A stretch of 64,000 nucleotides of DNA from Chamaecyparis obtusa (taxonomy: Eukaryota > Streptophyta > Pinopsida > Cupressales > Cupressaceae): assembly GCA_027943335.1 (NCBI GenBank), contig BSBK01007864.1, positions 478,501 through 542,500 on the forward strand, in the 5' to 3' direction. The position numbers were made by a program, and so were the translations under genes. Positions within the stretch are counted from its first letter, which is position 1. Each line of letters begins with the position of its first letter. The notes below the pieces were generated by a model. That model was not told the DNA's origin. It did no database searches and was given only the letters and a program-made list of their open reading frames with translations. Below are positions 10,936 through 23,643 of this stretch, piece by piece.

Positions 10936-11399
10936 CAATTGTGATATTTTTTCCAAATATCTTGAGACTAAGAAAAAATGGGGGTACTTCTACCCGATCC
11001 TTGAACATGGTTGGCATTGCCTCGGCTGTATTGACGTTTGATGAAATTCTAGCATTGCTGCTGGAAGAAACTAACTTGGAATGGTCCAAGGACCTTAGGA
11101 GGGCTTCTCTTTGTGAGGGGAAATTTTGCAGCATGTCATACATCGACATATTAGATTTAACTCTCTTTATCTCCTCTAGTGCACTATATTTTTCAGTGGC
11201 CCAAACTAAGTTCTTCAGTACAGTGGGCTGTTGTTATGCCATTGGGATGACGATGGCACTGGGACCCCTAGGAAGTGTAGGGTTATTGTTAGCCCATGGG
11301 TCTGGTGGGGTAGGCTTTATTCCTAGGGGAATACCATCAGTCAAAGGCTCTCTCCTACTTCTTAGATTATAATTGTTTTAGTTATTATTTAGAATAGAA

Positions 11400-13030
11400 T
11401 GGATCTCAGAATACTTAGGTTGACTTTTCTAATTAAATGAGAAAATTAATTCCTCTTCGGTTGCATTGTCCGTAAGACCTCCCTCAGTAATCGGGTCATA
11501 AGAATCAAAGACCATAGCGTTGAAATGAGTCTAGGACTTGTCAAGGTCATGACCCCATTGATTATCAAACTCTCCCCTGTATTCATTGTCTGATTGATGT
11601 ATGTTGGGGGCTTGGGTGAAGTTAACCTTAGACAAACTAAAGGCATTGACATTGTCGGTGGGTATACTACTATTGTTAGGATGTGTGTTCCATGGCCTAT
11701 TAGTCCTCTACTTCTCAAACTCTTTATCTTGAGAAGTATTCCCATAACCTCCATTGTTATTATTATTGTTGTTGTTTTAATTTCCATAATTATGATTCTG
11801 ATTTTGGGGATAGGCGTTTGGGGCACCAACTGGTCATTGGTAATTACCTTGGTTTTGAGGTGGATTAAGCTTCAACTTGGTGATCTCTCTTGTTAGATGG
11901 GATAGAGTCTTTTTCATGGCATTCAACTCATTCACTAAAGCATGGTTAGGTTCATTTAGGATAGAAACCTTTTGTTCACACAAGGTTGCCTTATGTGCAT
12001 CATATCCTAGATATGTGAAGGCAAGAGGTGGGGCAGTAGTGTATGGGGTTGGTACCATATTGAGTTTTGGGGTTTGATGCAGTGGGGGTTGATTATGTGT
12101 TGCGAGTGGACCAATCATGGAAACATTCCCTAAATCAGGTGAAAAACCATAATTTCCACCTTCTTGTGGATTCATTTGTTGGGTGAAGGTGATGGCTTCA
12201 TTGCACACCTTCTCTAGAGTATATATGTCTCCTGGGGGTGTCTCCTGGGGGTAGCCTCTTCAGGAATATGGATGTTAAAGGACCTAAGGCCCATAGGTAT
12301 ACTTGTATGGCAGCCCCGACAGGTACGGTATAAGGAGCCTCCAATATTTGATACATCTTATGGAAATGGTGGTTGAGCATTGCAATTGGTTCATTATGGT
12401 CATTTCTTACTAAGATGAATTGGTGATGGAGATTGGCAAGCTCCACATATAGCTTGAATTGGTTAAGGAATTTTGTCTCAAATTCCCTCCATGTTGGTAT
12501 GGACCCTCATGGAAAGTTTGTGTACCAGTTGTATGCGAACTCCCCCAACATGTAGGGGAAAAGGTGGTACACAACATCTTGATGTGCAATCTCTTTACGA
12601 TTGCATAATTCATTGAAGGCTCGGCTGTGCTCTTCTGCTGTCTTAGATTCCCCATAGATGAAGTGTGGACAAATTTTTTTAGGGTTTTTGGGTAGCTTGT
12701 GGAGCTATCCTTGTAGAGCCAATGGAGAGCTCTGGCATTTGCAAAAAAGGCCATTGGAGCTAGTTGTGGAGTAGCAGTAAGCGGGGCAATGATATTCATA
12801 AATGGAGGAAGATTATGGGTATTTGCTTGATGTGAAACGTCCTCACCTTGTCTCACTTTACTATTGCAAGCTTTGCAAACTTCCCTAAGTTCTAGGAATT
12901 CCCATTTGTTTGGTGATGATCTGAGGACTCATTCAAACCTTTCAGGAGAGAATGATCCAATATTCATGGGTTTCCCTCTCAAGGGCCCTCCTTCTAGCAC
13001 CACTTATGTTGAGCATCATTTTTACATGAG
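11400..13030 (-). pseudogene. Gypsy gag, frameshifted
   Basis: Successive minus-strand pieces in shifting frames make up gag. The N-terminus is at about 13030-12850 (MNIGSFSPERFE, then SSPNKWEFLELREVCKACN). A capsid-like part follows with MELANLHHQFILV and HHFHKMYQILEAPYTVPVG, then a helical stretch (12208-11834, ALVNELNAMKKTLSHL). Near 11800-11740 it becomes Asn/Gly-rich (NNNNNNNGGYGN). I see no CCHC zinc knuckle, although decay could hide one. Gag would form the virus-like particle. The call rests on position before protease and on composition more than on motif matches. Confidence 0.6.
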
Positions 13031-13264
13031 ACAACGGCTAGGAATTTATGTGAGAAAATTATCCTCTTGGAAGAATGATGTAAATTAATCTCAAGGTTCC
13101 TTCTGGGTTAGGTCTCAACTGCTTAGATAGCTCAACTGAAGATAAATGTGAATCTGTTCCCGAGGAGGCCTTTTCTAGTTTGATCTTTGAGGGACTGCAA
13201 AACAAATCTTAAAACACAATGCTATTTCTCTTTTTTTGGATTTTTTGAATCTTTTAGATGAAAG

Positions 13265-16200
13265 CAATGTTAATCTATTTAATCTACTATGATTAATTTG
13301 CAAAGAAAGTAAGGAGAAAGGTAGCAAGAATTTGAAATAAATTTTCTAAAAAGGAAACTAATGGACATAAACTGATGTTGCATTGCCTTGCAAATTAAAA
13401 TAACAAGAAGATAAGGAAAACCCACAAAATAGAGATCTGAATAAATCACAATCCCAGCTTAGTAGATGCAATCATCAATGGAAATAAACATAGATGTATG
13501 ATAAGTCAAAATTCATTAGATCATGAAGCCACCACAAATGTAGGCACACATGAGACAAATTTATCTTAAAGCACTGAAAAGAGAGATCTTCCCAATATTT
13601 CGTCACAACAAAGAAAAACACCAGAGTAAAAGAATAGCAGATCAAAATCACAATACAATCAATTGGCTCTTTGAAATAAATGAATGAGAAAACACACATT
13701 CATGAATTTTGTAAAGATAGTATAAAAATCACACCACGATTGAAGCACCAATTGTATGTATTGTATTGTAATAATAACCAACCTTAATTACATTATTTTC
13801 ATACAAGTTATAGAGTTGTGCCCTCAATTTTGCAACTAGGGTTTCAATTGCATAAAAACTCAAAAATAAATCTAAACTAGAGTTTACATGAAAGAAACTA
13901 TCCCTAAAACAAGTTTAAACTACTCTAGCATGGAATTGAATCTCGTGCATTATAATTTGTGAGTAGATTATGCACAAAAAAAAATATAAACCAAATCTTG
14001 GAACTCGTGCATGTTCTTCTTGAAACTTGTAGTTCTACCCTTTATTCATCATTGCAGCTCTTATGTGTGAACTCAATTGGAAGATGCCCTCAAATCATGC
14101 ATAAATAACCCCATGGAAGTGATCATTTTGACTAAAAAAGAAACTTAGATAAGAGTGGAGTTAATGGTGGTGATGCCCCAAAAATTTTAGACCCCGACCA
14201 TCAACCTGAAAAAATGGAGTTCAAAAAAAGGTTAAGTGTCAAAGAAACTCATTTAAAAATTTTGAACTTTCGGCAGCCAAAAATCTCATAAGGCCGAAAT
14301 GCCAAAAATCTTGGTCTTCAAAATTGGCTAAGTGTGAAAAAAATGTCCCCCCTTCATACAAAATTGGCTAAGTCAAAACTGGGCGCTTAGCAACTTGGAA
14401 GAATTTCTAGGTGAGCCTTGCAGAGCCTATCCATGATCTCCTGTACCTCTTCAAAATCTGCCATCTTGACACTTTTGAGGCATTCATGTTTCTTCCCTTG
14501 GAAGGTGACTAATTCATTGGCAAACCCCCTTATTTACTCTTCACGAGATAGCATCTTATGGATCTCGTCCTTCTGATAGAACATTTGTTGAAGATCCTCT
14601 TTTGTCCTAACTCCATTGAAGATATCGAGGTATTGATTTATGATATAATTAATGAGATGCATTATTTGTTCATCATCTTCATCATATAGGTCTAGGTCCA
14701 ACCCTTAAAAAAATGTATGCATCTTGTTAGCCCAAAGTAAACCTTCATCCCTTTTCTTATCTATTTTCTTCAAGGTTTTCTCAAAAACACTCATAGCGCC
14801 AGCGATATGCTTGATCCATTCTTCAAAATTATCCAACTCCGATCCCTTGTATATCCTAACCAAAACTTTGAAGCATTGCTTCCTTATTATTGTGAGGTCT
14901 TCCACGGCCATTTTCCATTTAAGAATTCTCTCCTCAAGGTCATCTTCTTCACTCATAAGATCGACCAAATAGGTTATCCCTTGAAGAATACCCCCGAAGG
15001 GCCTCAAAATATTTTTAAGCACAGTCATAGAAAACTCTTCAAAATCTACCTTCCAATCTGTACACGCATGAATGAATGAATGTGGAATATCTGTCTGCAA
15101 TTTTGTAGCACCCCTCTTTTCCAAAATAGCTTGTAATGAGGCCTCGGGGTTACTAGGGTCAATGGGACCCATTATTTTAAGAATAAAATTTTTCATTGCC
15201 TCATTCTACTCCATTAGTGCTTTTATCTTCTCCTCATCTTTGTCCATGAAGCCCAATGCATGCTTCAATCCTAGTGTAGCCAAAGTTTTACTCCCTTCTC
15301 TTGTTGGCTCTCCTAGGTCCATGTCTTCTAGCACATAATCTTCTAGGGTGATCTCTGCCATGCTGAAATTCATTGTAGGAACTGCCACCTGAGCCTTCCA
15401 CCTACCTGCCTGATCTTGCATTACCTAGAAGAGGGTCCTTGCTCAGACACTAGGTCCTTCTTGGTGAAATGCTCATCCAAGCACTGCCATATCTATATCA
15501 TCTTCATCAGTATACACTCTTACCCTTAGTTGAATCTCCTTGGTAAACCAAGTGGGTTTAGAGAAGACATTTATAGGCTCGTATGGCATGACTAGGTTCA
15601 AGGTAGCAGCCTTGTAGTCCATCTTCATTTCCTCATGACTTTCCTCCTCTTCCCCAATCCTTTCTTATTCTTCTCCTATACTCTTCTCCTATCCCATATT
15701 TGTTTGTTCCTCTCTTCCAACCTATCCTTCTAATACAACTTGTTTTTTCAGATGGAACCTCACTGATTTTGTATGTTTCCTTTTCTGGATCTTGAGGCCC
15801 TTGTGCAACTATCTCATTTTGTGAAGGTGGAGGATTAGGCTCTTGAGCTGGAGGGTTTTGTGCAGGGGGAGTAGGAGAAAGAGGGGGAGTGGATGAAGGC
15901 ATTGGCATTTGTGGAGTAGGCAAAGTAGGCATGGGAATATGAGATGGTGGAGGTTGTGGTGGTAGTGGAGTGGTTTGAACTGGAGGTGGAAGTGGAGTGG
16001 TGGATGGTGTTTTCCATTCAGGTGGAAGGGGAGTTTTTTGTATAGGAGGGGGTGGAGTTGGAGCTTCTTGTGGAGCTGAAGGGACTTGGGTTCCAATGTC
16101 TTCTTTAGAGATAAATCCTATAGAAGAATCCTTTCCTAAATTAGTAGTCTCCTTCTGAATCTCTTTTGTAACCTCCTCAACTGAATCCTAGGATTCCTGT

Positions 16201-16770
16201 TGAACTTCCTCTCCTACATTATCCAGAGGACTTGTGAATTGTGTCAAGAGGGAATTGAATGAGAAGGGTTGTTCTATAGAAGGCCCTTTAGCTGGAGTTT
16301 GTTTTTTAGTTTCTTTGAACCCACGAAGGCCTTCAAAGTTGGAGATATCAAATTCATCATCACCTAGAGCATCCAAATTTACTTGCTCTCCTTGGGCTCC
16401 TCCCTCAACATACTTTTGCACATCTTCTTCCTACAACTTACTTTTCTTTTGGGATCTCTCTAATTAGGTCCCTCTATTGAGGGGTAATTGGTCCTCCTCA
16501 TCTTCCTCATCCTCCTCTAAAAGGGTGTCCATGTGGGTAGGCATCGAGGCTCTCTTCCTTTTGAACACATCTCCCTTGATCACCCCAGTAGGCCTAGGTC
16601 TAGTTATCTTAACCTTTGGTGCCTTCTTGGGTGCACCTAGAGGTTCTAGACTGCTAGAAGAGGGAGCATCTAGGGGTGTTATGCTTCCGATCATTCTAGT
16701 ATTTGGATTCTTTGAATGAGTAGCTAACCCATATGTTGTAGGGTGCTCATGTCTATACACTATCTCTAGC
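13265..16770 (-). repeat. Repeat copy A, segment shared with copy B
   Basis: This 3.5-kb stretch matches 25685-29187 from end to end at roughly 90% by eye. The shared part starts with AATGTTAATCTATTTAATCT and ends near TCTATACACTATCT. It covers the 3' untranslated region (13265-14386) and the C-terminal half of a minus-strand reading frame. Copy A continues beyond it to a promoter near 19250; copy B does not. Confidence 0.85.
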
Positions 16771-18509
16771 CTGAGTAGTGCAGCCTCTTTGAATTATGGC
16801 ATCAACACCTTTTCTCCTTTCTTCTTCTTTTGTGTAGAATGTTGAGCTAACTATTTCTCCATTGGCACAAAGTCCAGTGGAAATGGGCAAGCGATCCATT
16901 CCTTGGCTACTTTGATGACATTTCTAGCTTTGAAATTTATATCATCATTCGCGTCCCTATCAACCTCCATATTTAGGATTGCCCTGGTATATATCTTATC
17001 TTGGTTGTAGATGGGGTCCAAGACATCTTCAAAATCAGCCTCCCTCATGTTCTATGGTATTCAGAGCAATATAGAAGTCTGTGCTAACTCTAGACTCATC
17101 CAATAGTAGTCATGGATCCTGACCTCATAATCATCCATGTAGCTTATCTAGTGGTCCTGAATGTGAGGCTCATGTACATAATGTATTCTAATTATATGGT
17201 TGTAAGTACCAATGGGATCAAATTTGGTCCTTATGAGATTAAAGTTTTGCAATGGGTACTCATCCCATTCAAAGGCCAGTGACTTGCATAGCTTCATATC
17301 TTGTAAGCAGTGGGGACCTATGGAGATTGGTAAATCCCAACAATTTTTCTTTTTGTGTATGATATGCTCATGGGCATCTGATAGTTGCTTGGCCATTTCT
17401 AACAAGATTATCCTATCTAACAGATACCTTGGCAACTTCTTCAGAGTTAGGGTGATTCCTGCCACCAAAATGTATGTGAAGGTTTTGAATTGGATGTAGA
17501 ATGCCCCAAGGGCCTTTAATTTAGCTGCTGCTTCTTTAGACATTCTTTTGGCATAGTCTCCTTCTATGGAGCGGATAATGGAAAATATAAAAATATAAAA
17601 GCATCATTGATGATGTGATACTCTAAGTTGTCTTATGTAAAGTACTCTTTCCTGACCAACTATGGATATACTTTAAATGGCCATGCATTTGGGTCGCCCA
17701 TGGCACCAACTTTCACTAACCCCAGGTATACGGCCCTTGGTTCCAATAGGTACACAACATAGGATGTCATATAGAAGTGTGGGTCACTCTTGACTATGAT
17801 CAATTATTGATCCAGGTTGTCACTGAGGATGGTTGCCCAGTTGAACCTTTCCCACCTCTCCTTTATCCTCTCAATGAGAAGGATCATCGATGGCTCCAAT
17901 TGTATAGATTTTTGCAGTCCATACACCTGACTAATCATGGTGATGGATTCTTGAATGTATTCTTTCATATATCCTCTCCTCATGTCTATCTTATCCAGTT
18001 TATTCTTTGGCAGAGGTTGCATAAGGTAGTCCCTTTTCACTATCTTGTGGGACAGTTGGATGTCATTGTTTTAAAAGTTCATCCCCTTGCCAGTGGAGAA
18101 ACCATAAAATTTGTTTATCCCCTTGGGTAGATGGAAGACATCCTCAATATTGTTTGGCCAGAGGTCTAGAACAAATTATCCCATGCTATTCTTTACCAGT
18201 CTCTCATCTGGTATGTAGTGGTTTGCCAGTGTGGTTATCAAGTCAGAAGAAAGGATGGACATAGGGTGAGCCACTGTATTTACTAGAGAATAGTACACTA
18301 ATGAAGTGCACTCCTCTGATGTCCCTGCCGATTGTGCACACTTCACCAAGTAGTTGTTCCATCTGACGTTCCCGATATTCATATTTGTGATCTTTGAGTG
18401 TAAGTTTCCCACCTTGGAAGGTGCATGGTAGCCCTTGAATTGGTACCTCATAGCTAGTGAGTTCACTTTCTTTTCTATTTTTGCAAAAAAAAAATGAGAC
18501 ATGAATCAT
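14387..18509 (-). pseudogene. Broken long protein of unknown family (copy A)
   Basis: A broken reading frame runs leftwards from about 18509 to a stop at 14387-14389 in several frames. Its order is as follows. An N-terminal domain (18500-17150) has ALANHYIP-type helices and LDLWPNNIEDVFHLPKG. A basic part (16760-16470) carries KVKITRPRPTGVIKG and KRKRAS, then EEDEEDEED. A Pro-rich stretch lies at about 15930-15800. A helical C-terminus (15421-14400) has ERILKWKMAVEDL and EKTLKKIDKKRDEG. There is no protease, RT or integrase. I do not recognise the family. The layout suggests an extra or captured gene of a non-autonomous retroelement, or a multi-copy plant gene; the N-terminal part faintly recalls plant mobile-domain proteins, which is only a hint. 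Confidence 0.55.
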
Positions 18510-19633
18510 TAATCATCATATGATACTTAGAGAGGAGCATTTATGGAAAGCAGATAAGAAACAAACAAAAAACCCCACAAAAAACCAAGTCTAATCATTC
18601 AGGAAGCATAATTTTGGCCTTTCAGACCTTCAAAGGCATCAGACCTCTAAAAGGCCGAAATGCTGAAATGTTGAAATAGAGAGAAATATGATATATAGGT
18701 CAGACTTCGGTCTTTTAGGTGGCAAAACAATCTAGGAATTTCAGAGTGCAAAACCTCTAAAAATGCGAAGAAGTTAAGTTCATTTCGGCCAGCCTTTCGA
18801 GCTTCAGCATTTCGGAGATTTGAAGGTTTTGGTGTGCAAAACGCCAAAAATGGGACTTGGTCAATAAAATTAAGTGAGACCCTTCTCCAAAATTTTGGAC
18901 TACGAAAGTGCAAAACTTCTAGGGCCGAAAGACCAAAAGAAGTTAATGAGGGTTAGAGCTCGAAAATGAGTTCTAAATCAAGTTTGACGATGAACTCTAT
19001 GCTAACGGATCCAAGGGGACAACCCTAAAACCCCGAAGCAAGACAAAACAAAAATGAAAAACCTAAATGCTAAAAAGAGAAAGAATGAGAGAGGCGAAGA
19101 AACCTACCTCAAAAATACAAAAAGGACAAGGAGACCGAAGACAACATGCTAGATGAAAGACTAAAAACTAGAGGCAACATGTTGACAAAAGCTCCAAAAT
19201 CAACTGTTGGTAGAAAATGATCAGTGAGAAGGTAAAATGGTTTTCCACCTTATATAGGCAACCGACGGGGGTGATGTCAACCACCATCTCCAATTGGTCT
19301 TTCGGCCTTTCGAGGGTCTGGGACCTCCAAAATGCTGAAACATCAAAAGGCCGATTCCCTTAGGGAATCAGAATTTTTGTGTTTCAGACCTCTGAAAGTC
19401 TGAAAACCTAAGGATGTGCTAGTGATTGTGTAAATGACCCTTTTGGTCTTTCAACCCTTTCACAGGTAAGGGAAATTGAAAGTGCGAAAGTACAAAACTA
19501 GACAAAACCTAAGCAGCAGGGGGACAAAGACTAGACTAACAAGCAGAACTCAAAACAACAAGCTAAAAGAAGGGGGGCCCATTTGGAAAATTTTCTCAAA
19601 AGGGGAGCATGGTTGTGGAACCATAATAGGAGT
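18510..19633 (-). other. Leader of copy A with degenerate CCGAAA/TTTCGG repeats
   Basis: This is noncoding. Phrases built from GGCCGAAA, its complement TTTCGGCC, ACCTCTAAAA and GTGCAAAAC recur about ten times on both strands. The same vocabulary appears in the trailers of copy A (14260-14320) and copy B (26690-26740). The TATA box at 19249-19256 lies inside it, so 19220-18510 is probably the transcribed leader. Confidence 0.45.
19249..19256 (-). promoter_or_regulatory. TATA box upstream of copy A
   Basis: On the minus strand the sequence reads GCCTATATAAGGTGG, a near-ideal plant TATA box. It lies about 740 bases before the first frame of the long protein. Transcription would start near 19220. 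This assignment is by motif and position only. Confidence 0.5.
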
Positions 19634-19841
19634 CAATTGTGGGAGTGTCTCCCAATTGCAGGAATGAGGCACAAACGGGCCACTAGGGTAACCCATTATG
19701 GATTCTTAAAAAAGTGACAAAATAAATAAATTAATAGAGTGAAACACTTAATAAAGATAAGTAAGGCTATGTTGTCCTGGATGTACTAGCCATAGTAGAC
19801 CTAGGTTTATTAATCACTAAGATTCCTCCTACATGCCTTGT
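19634..19841 (+). repeat. Dispersed repeat R, copy 2
   Basis: This is the second copy of the 1107-1290 repeat, with about 20 extra bases near the right end. It opens with the inverted repeat ATTGTGGGAG...CTCCCAAT. It continues rightwards past the point where copy 1 is cut, so it shows the uninterrupted state of that site. Confidence 0.6.
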
Positions 19842-20399
19842 GGGCTCCTATTATCCAAGGATGTAGTCGAGAAATGTCAGGGTGTATTGACACGTCAAGA
19901 ACCTCATCACCATAAGTGGATTACTTGGTGCTACATGAGATAGATGGTCATATCATGACACTCCCATTATTAGATTGTGCACCCACTCTAAGTTTTCAAT
20001 GAGCCAGTGAATATGTGTTTATTAGCCCTTGTGATTTGTCTTGTATTGTTATGTCCTTTCTTATGGTATATACTAAGGTGTGTGTATGAGACATCTTGTA
20101 TCTAGTGTGATCATGCTTTTTATAGATTATGGGTGTGTTATGGCTTCATGTGTGCGTGTATACCTTATTTGTGTGTGTATGGGCCACATGGTTGTCTTCG
20201 TGAGGACAATGGGAGAGGGCCTAAGGATATCTTGTGGTTGGGTGGAATGGACAACTAGTGTTGGGTACTAGTATATGTGTGCTAAAATGTTGACACACTT
20301 CTATGAGTCATTATATCCAAGATTTCTCAAGAATGAGGTCTCAAATAGCGGCTCATAGCTCTCTATTCATTGAGTGCAAGGGTTTGTAATGGAGGACCT
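19842..20399. other. Noncoding stretch, nothing recognised
   Basis: This sequence is rich in TG/GT words, with no coding region, no clear repeat partner in the window and no structural RNA that I can identify. It is probably the continuation of repeat R into an LTR. Confidence 0.5.
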
Positions 20400-21387
20400 C
20401 AGATTAGACCTAGTTTGTGCCCATGCAAGTACACCATAAAATGAGAGATTCAAAGAGGAAAATAAAGAATGCTAGTCTCCATGATCATCATATATGCATG
20501 CAAATGAAAATGGAAGCTATTCTAAATGATAACAATGCATAAAAGCAAACTAATCTATGAAAGAAAATGCTTATGCAAGATTATTCTATGAAAGGAAATA
20601 TGAATCTAATCTAATATGCAAGTGCAATATTAATCTAAATGGATTTCCATGGAGGCATGAGAGAAGAAGACAAGAAAAGAGAAGTTGCAATGTCCAAGCT
20701 CAAGTGCTCAAATTCTCCTCCAAAATCGCTCTCCAAGCCTGCATAACAAAAACATAAATCTTTATCTCTAAAATCTCCATGCATAAATGAGAAGGAGAGG
20801 GCTCCTTATAAAGGATTTTAGAAATGAATGGACGGTCAAGATTAAGAGGTAAAAAGAAATGAGCAATGGTGGAGATTAAATCTTGGTTGATCCATGTGCT
20901 CAAGATTCTCAAGAGGCAAAATCAATGGACATGGTTAAGAGGCAAAAAGATGTGTGAAAGATATTAAGAGGTAAAAGGAGATTCCACTCATCTTGGAAAG
21001 TGTGCATTCAATGTGTAGACAAAAAGTCTTTTTCTTTTTCTTTTATTATTTATTTATTATTTTTAGCAAAGTGGTTTCCATTATTTAATTAAAAGATTTT
21101 TTATTCATTTAAAAGAGATTTGTTCTTTTAATTAAATGTGCCTTAGGATAAAGTGATTTTATTATTTAATTAAAATATTTATTATTTAATTGGAGCATGT
21201 TCTCTTAATTAAATAAAACTTAGGATAAAATGATCAAACCTTAGGAAATATTAAAATATTTGAATTAATTACAATTTGATCAAGGAAATTGATTTAAATT
21301 GAAAATATTGCAAGGCATTGATTCAGGAAATTGATAAATTGATGAATGGGGGCCCAAAGTCTAGGCAACCATTTTAGGGTGCATACA
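20400..21387 (-). mobile_element. Probable gypsy LTR (minus orientation)
   Basis: On the minus strand the segment starts TGTATGCACCCTAAAATGG at 21387, a common gypsy LTR start. A U3-like region full of TTAATTAA words follows, then a palindromic TATA box at 20803-20813. The far end is not defined and no partner LTR is in the window, so this is a solo or broken LTR. Confidence 0.4.
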
Positions 21388-22658
21388 GTATAAAGGTTTC
21401 AAGTAGTCCTAAAGAGAACTTGAAACCTCCTTTGATCTTGTGGCTCATGATATTGTATCCTTCCATCAATTTATTGCTTTGTATATTTATATTGCAATTA
21501 AAAAGATATATATACTTTCTCAATTATACTTGGTATTGTAGTTTTTATATTTTTATCATGGATCATGTTCTTTTGATGATGTAGCTAGATTATTATGAAG
21601 CTTATAATGTATTCCTTTACCTCCTTGGACCTTGATGATCTCAAATAGAAGCATTATGTACACCTTGCACTTGGTAATTGGTTTTATACTATGTAATGTA
21701 GATCTATCCATGTAAATTATGTTATCATGATAAATTTCCTTTTCATGATGTTTATATGACCTCCTAGTATGCTCACTATACCTCCTATAATGGAAATAAC
21801 CCTAAGATTAACTAAATCAAGTGATAGATCAGTGAATCCTTTAGTTTTCCATGTTCGCCCTATTCATATGCATTCACCCCTTATTCCAGTGAATTCATCC
21901 ATAAATATTGGGCATATGTTCTATAAATACGCATATGTTTCATTACTCCTATGCATATTTGCAAAAAATATTTTCAATACAAGATTTCTATTTAGTGTAT
22001 CCATGATCTATGTCTACACGTCTTCTACAGAGTTGTGCATTCATGATAGTTTTCAATTTTGTTTAGGTTGTTCAAATTTGTATTTGTGTGTTGGATACCA
22101 ATTTTCCCCCTATTCATTTTGGTATATCTTCATATATTGTTTGACCTTATTTACCTTTATTATCGATCAAGTTCCCCAAAAATGGGCATTTCCTAAAAGT
22201 ACCCTGATGCATTCTTGACTTGTTGAGTAGACATTTGTGGCTTGGGGGTGCAAGAAAAGTTGATTAGATCATGAATGTTCATTTTAGCCCTCTCATGCAT
22301 CCTTTTTAGGTGTTCATTATGTAAGGTCATGGGACCCTTGAGAACACATTGATCTATTACCTTGAAGGCTTTTGTGATATCCTTGGTTGTGATGTAAATG
22401 ATTATGTAATGGATGTTATTTGTATTTGATCACATTATATGTTAAGTTAGCACATATGTGGTAATGATTTTTCCAATTTTGCATTGTTGTTCAAAAAAAA
22501 TAAATTCACACCCGTATTGTATCTTGTTCTCCAAGGGTTCTTTGGCAAGGTGTGACAAGAATAAAAATGTATAGAAAAGAATAATGGAGCATAGAAGCTA
22601 ATGTAAAATTCTTGATAATTTTTTTTTTTGCACTCCTATTATCATGTTGTGATCAATG
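21388..22658. other. Noncoding; likely 3' internal part of a plus-strand copia element
   Basis: There is no recognisable protein domain. The stretch runs up to a polypurine tract and the copia LTR at 22673, so at least its right part should be the noncoding tail of that element. A 149-codon open frame at 21769-22218 shows no family resemblance and I do not annotate it as a gene. Confidence 0.4.
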
Positions 22659-22672
22659 AAAAAGGGGGAGAT
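22659..22672 (+). promoter_or_regulatory. Polypurine tract of a copia element
   Basis: AAAAAGGGGGAGAT directly precedes the LTR start TGTTGG. It is the usual primer for plus-strand DNA synthesis and fixes the start of the 3' LTR. Confidence 0.75.
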
Positions 22673-23643
22673 TGTTGGAAAATTTGTATTGATGAAAGAG
22701 AATGTTGTAGACATACCATACTAGATTTCATTGAGGTCAACATACTTTCCTTCACTTATAATGTTACGAATTTCAAAATTCAACTGATATAGTTGATTTC
22801 TTTTTGTCCCATGTTGCTTTGCAATGATATATTTGGGTATAACATGTTTTGGTATATATGATATCTCTATATTCAAGTTCTCATGTGTTTTGGTGCTTAC
22901 TAGTCGCTATATTCCATCATAATAGAACATATCATTAGTTTTTTCAGATTTATTCAAATGGATTTTTTTTGGTCCTATGATTTTTAGACAAGGATAAGGA
23001 ATGAATGAAATATACCTCAATTTAGTATCAATATTTTTTGTGTTTTAGCTGACTCATAGAAGAAAAACCTCTTAGTGAAGTGTGTTTGGATGACATGGAA
23101 TATGGTTAGGATCTGTATATATGTGTTGTATCTACCTCTTTTGGGTAAGAAGATGTGAGGATGTGAACTTGCAAAGGAATATACACTGATATGTAGTAGT
23201 AATAGTTTCAAATGGTTGAAGTACAAATGAAGTGTGTAAATTTTGTATTCTAAGCTTCAAAGGAACTAATTTTGTGCATTTCTTAGATGCAATTGTTAAA
23301 GTTTTTTTTTAACCTATTCTACTCTGGGCAATGAGCCCCTTGCTAGTGAGTCTCTACTTGTTTTGAAGTTAGGCTTTTTGCAGTGAGTCATGTAGTTAGC
23401 ACTTGTAATATTTATAGGTAGTTATATTATATTGAGATTTAACAATCTCTGTATTTTTTCCCTTTTGGGATTTCCATTATAAAAATATGGTGTTCTCTTT
23501 TTCATGTGATGTCTTTAATTCAGTAATCATTTAATTGCATATTATCTAATATATGAATAATTTGAAGAGCATTAAGTAAATTTATCTTAAGGATTTAAGG
23601 GAATACTGATTCACCCCTCTTCTTAGTATTGTAGTTATTCAAC
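22673..23643 (+). mobile_element. 3' LTR of a plus-strand copia element
   Basis: It starts TGTTGGAAAATTTG right after the polypurine tract. Near the end it has the copia signature GATTCACCCCTCTTCTTAGTA. The right end is set to within a few bases, where minus-strand copia coding sequence begins, so this element probably inserted into that copia. No matching 5' LTR is visible upstream. Confidence 0.65.

Larger units (their letters stand above)
7213..13262 (-). mobile_element. Minus-strand Ty3/gypsy element, 3'-truncated, with two RNase H domains
   Basis: Reading leftwards, the order is gag (about 13030-11400), protease (10935-10587), an extra plant/archaeal-type RNase H (9897-9520), reverse transcriptase (about 9330-8290), RNase H (8251-7850) and integrase (7798-7213). 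Integrase stops inside its catalytic domain, so the 3' half of integrase and the 3' LTR are missing. No 5' LTR is recognisable upstream: sequence of another repeat begins at about 13265. All domains carry stops or frameshifts, so the copy is dead. The extra RNase H points to the Tat group of gypsy elements, but its position before reverse transcriptase is unusual. Confidence 0.8.

Noticed and set aside
11446..11829. A 127-codon minus-strand frame rich in Ile/Thr
   Set aside because: It is the wrong frame of the gag tail. The neighbouring minus frame reads Asn/Gly/Tyr-rich sequence that fits gag better.
21769..22218. A 149-codon plus-strand open frame
   Set aside because: It has no family resemblance, a rather random residue mix with many Cys/Phe/Tyr as in translated A+T-rich DNA, and it lies in the noncoding tail before a copia LTR.
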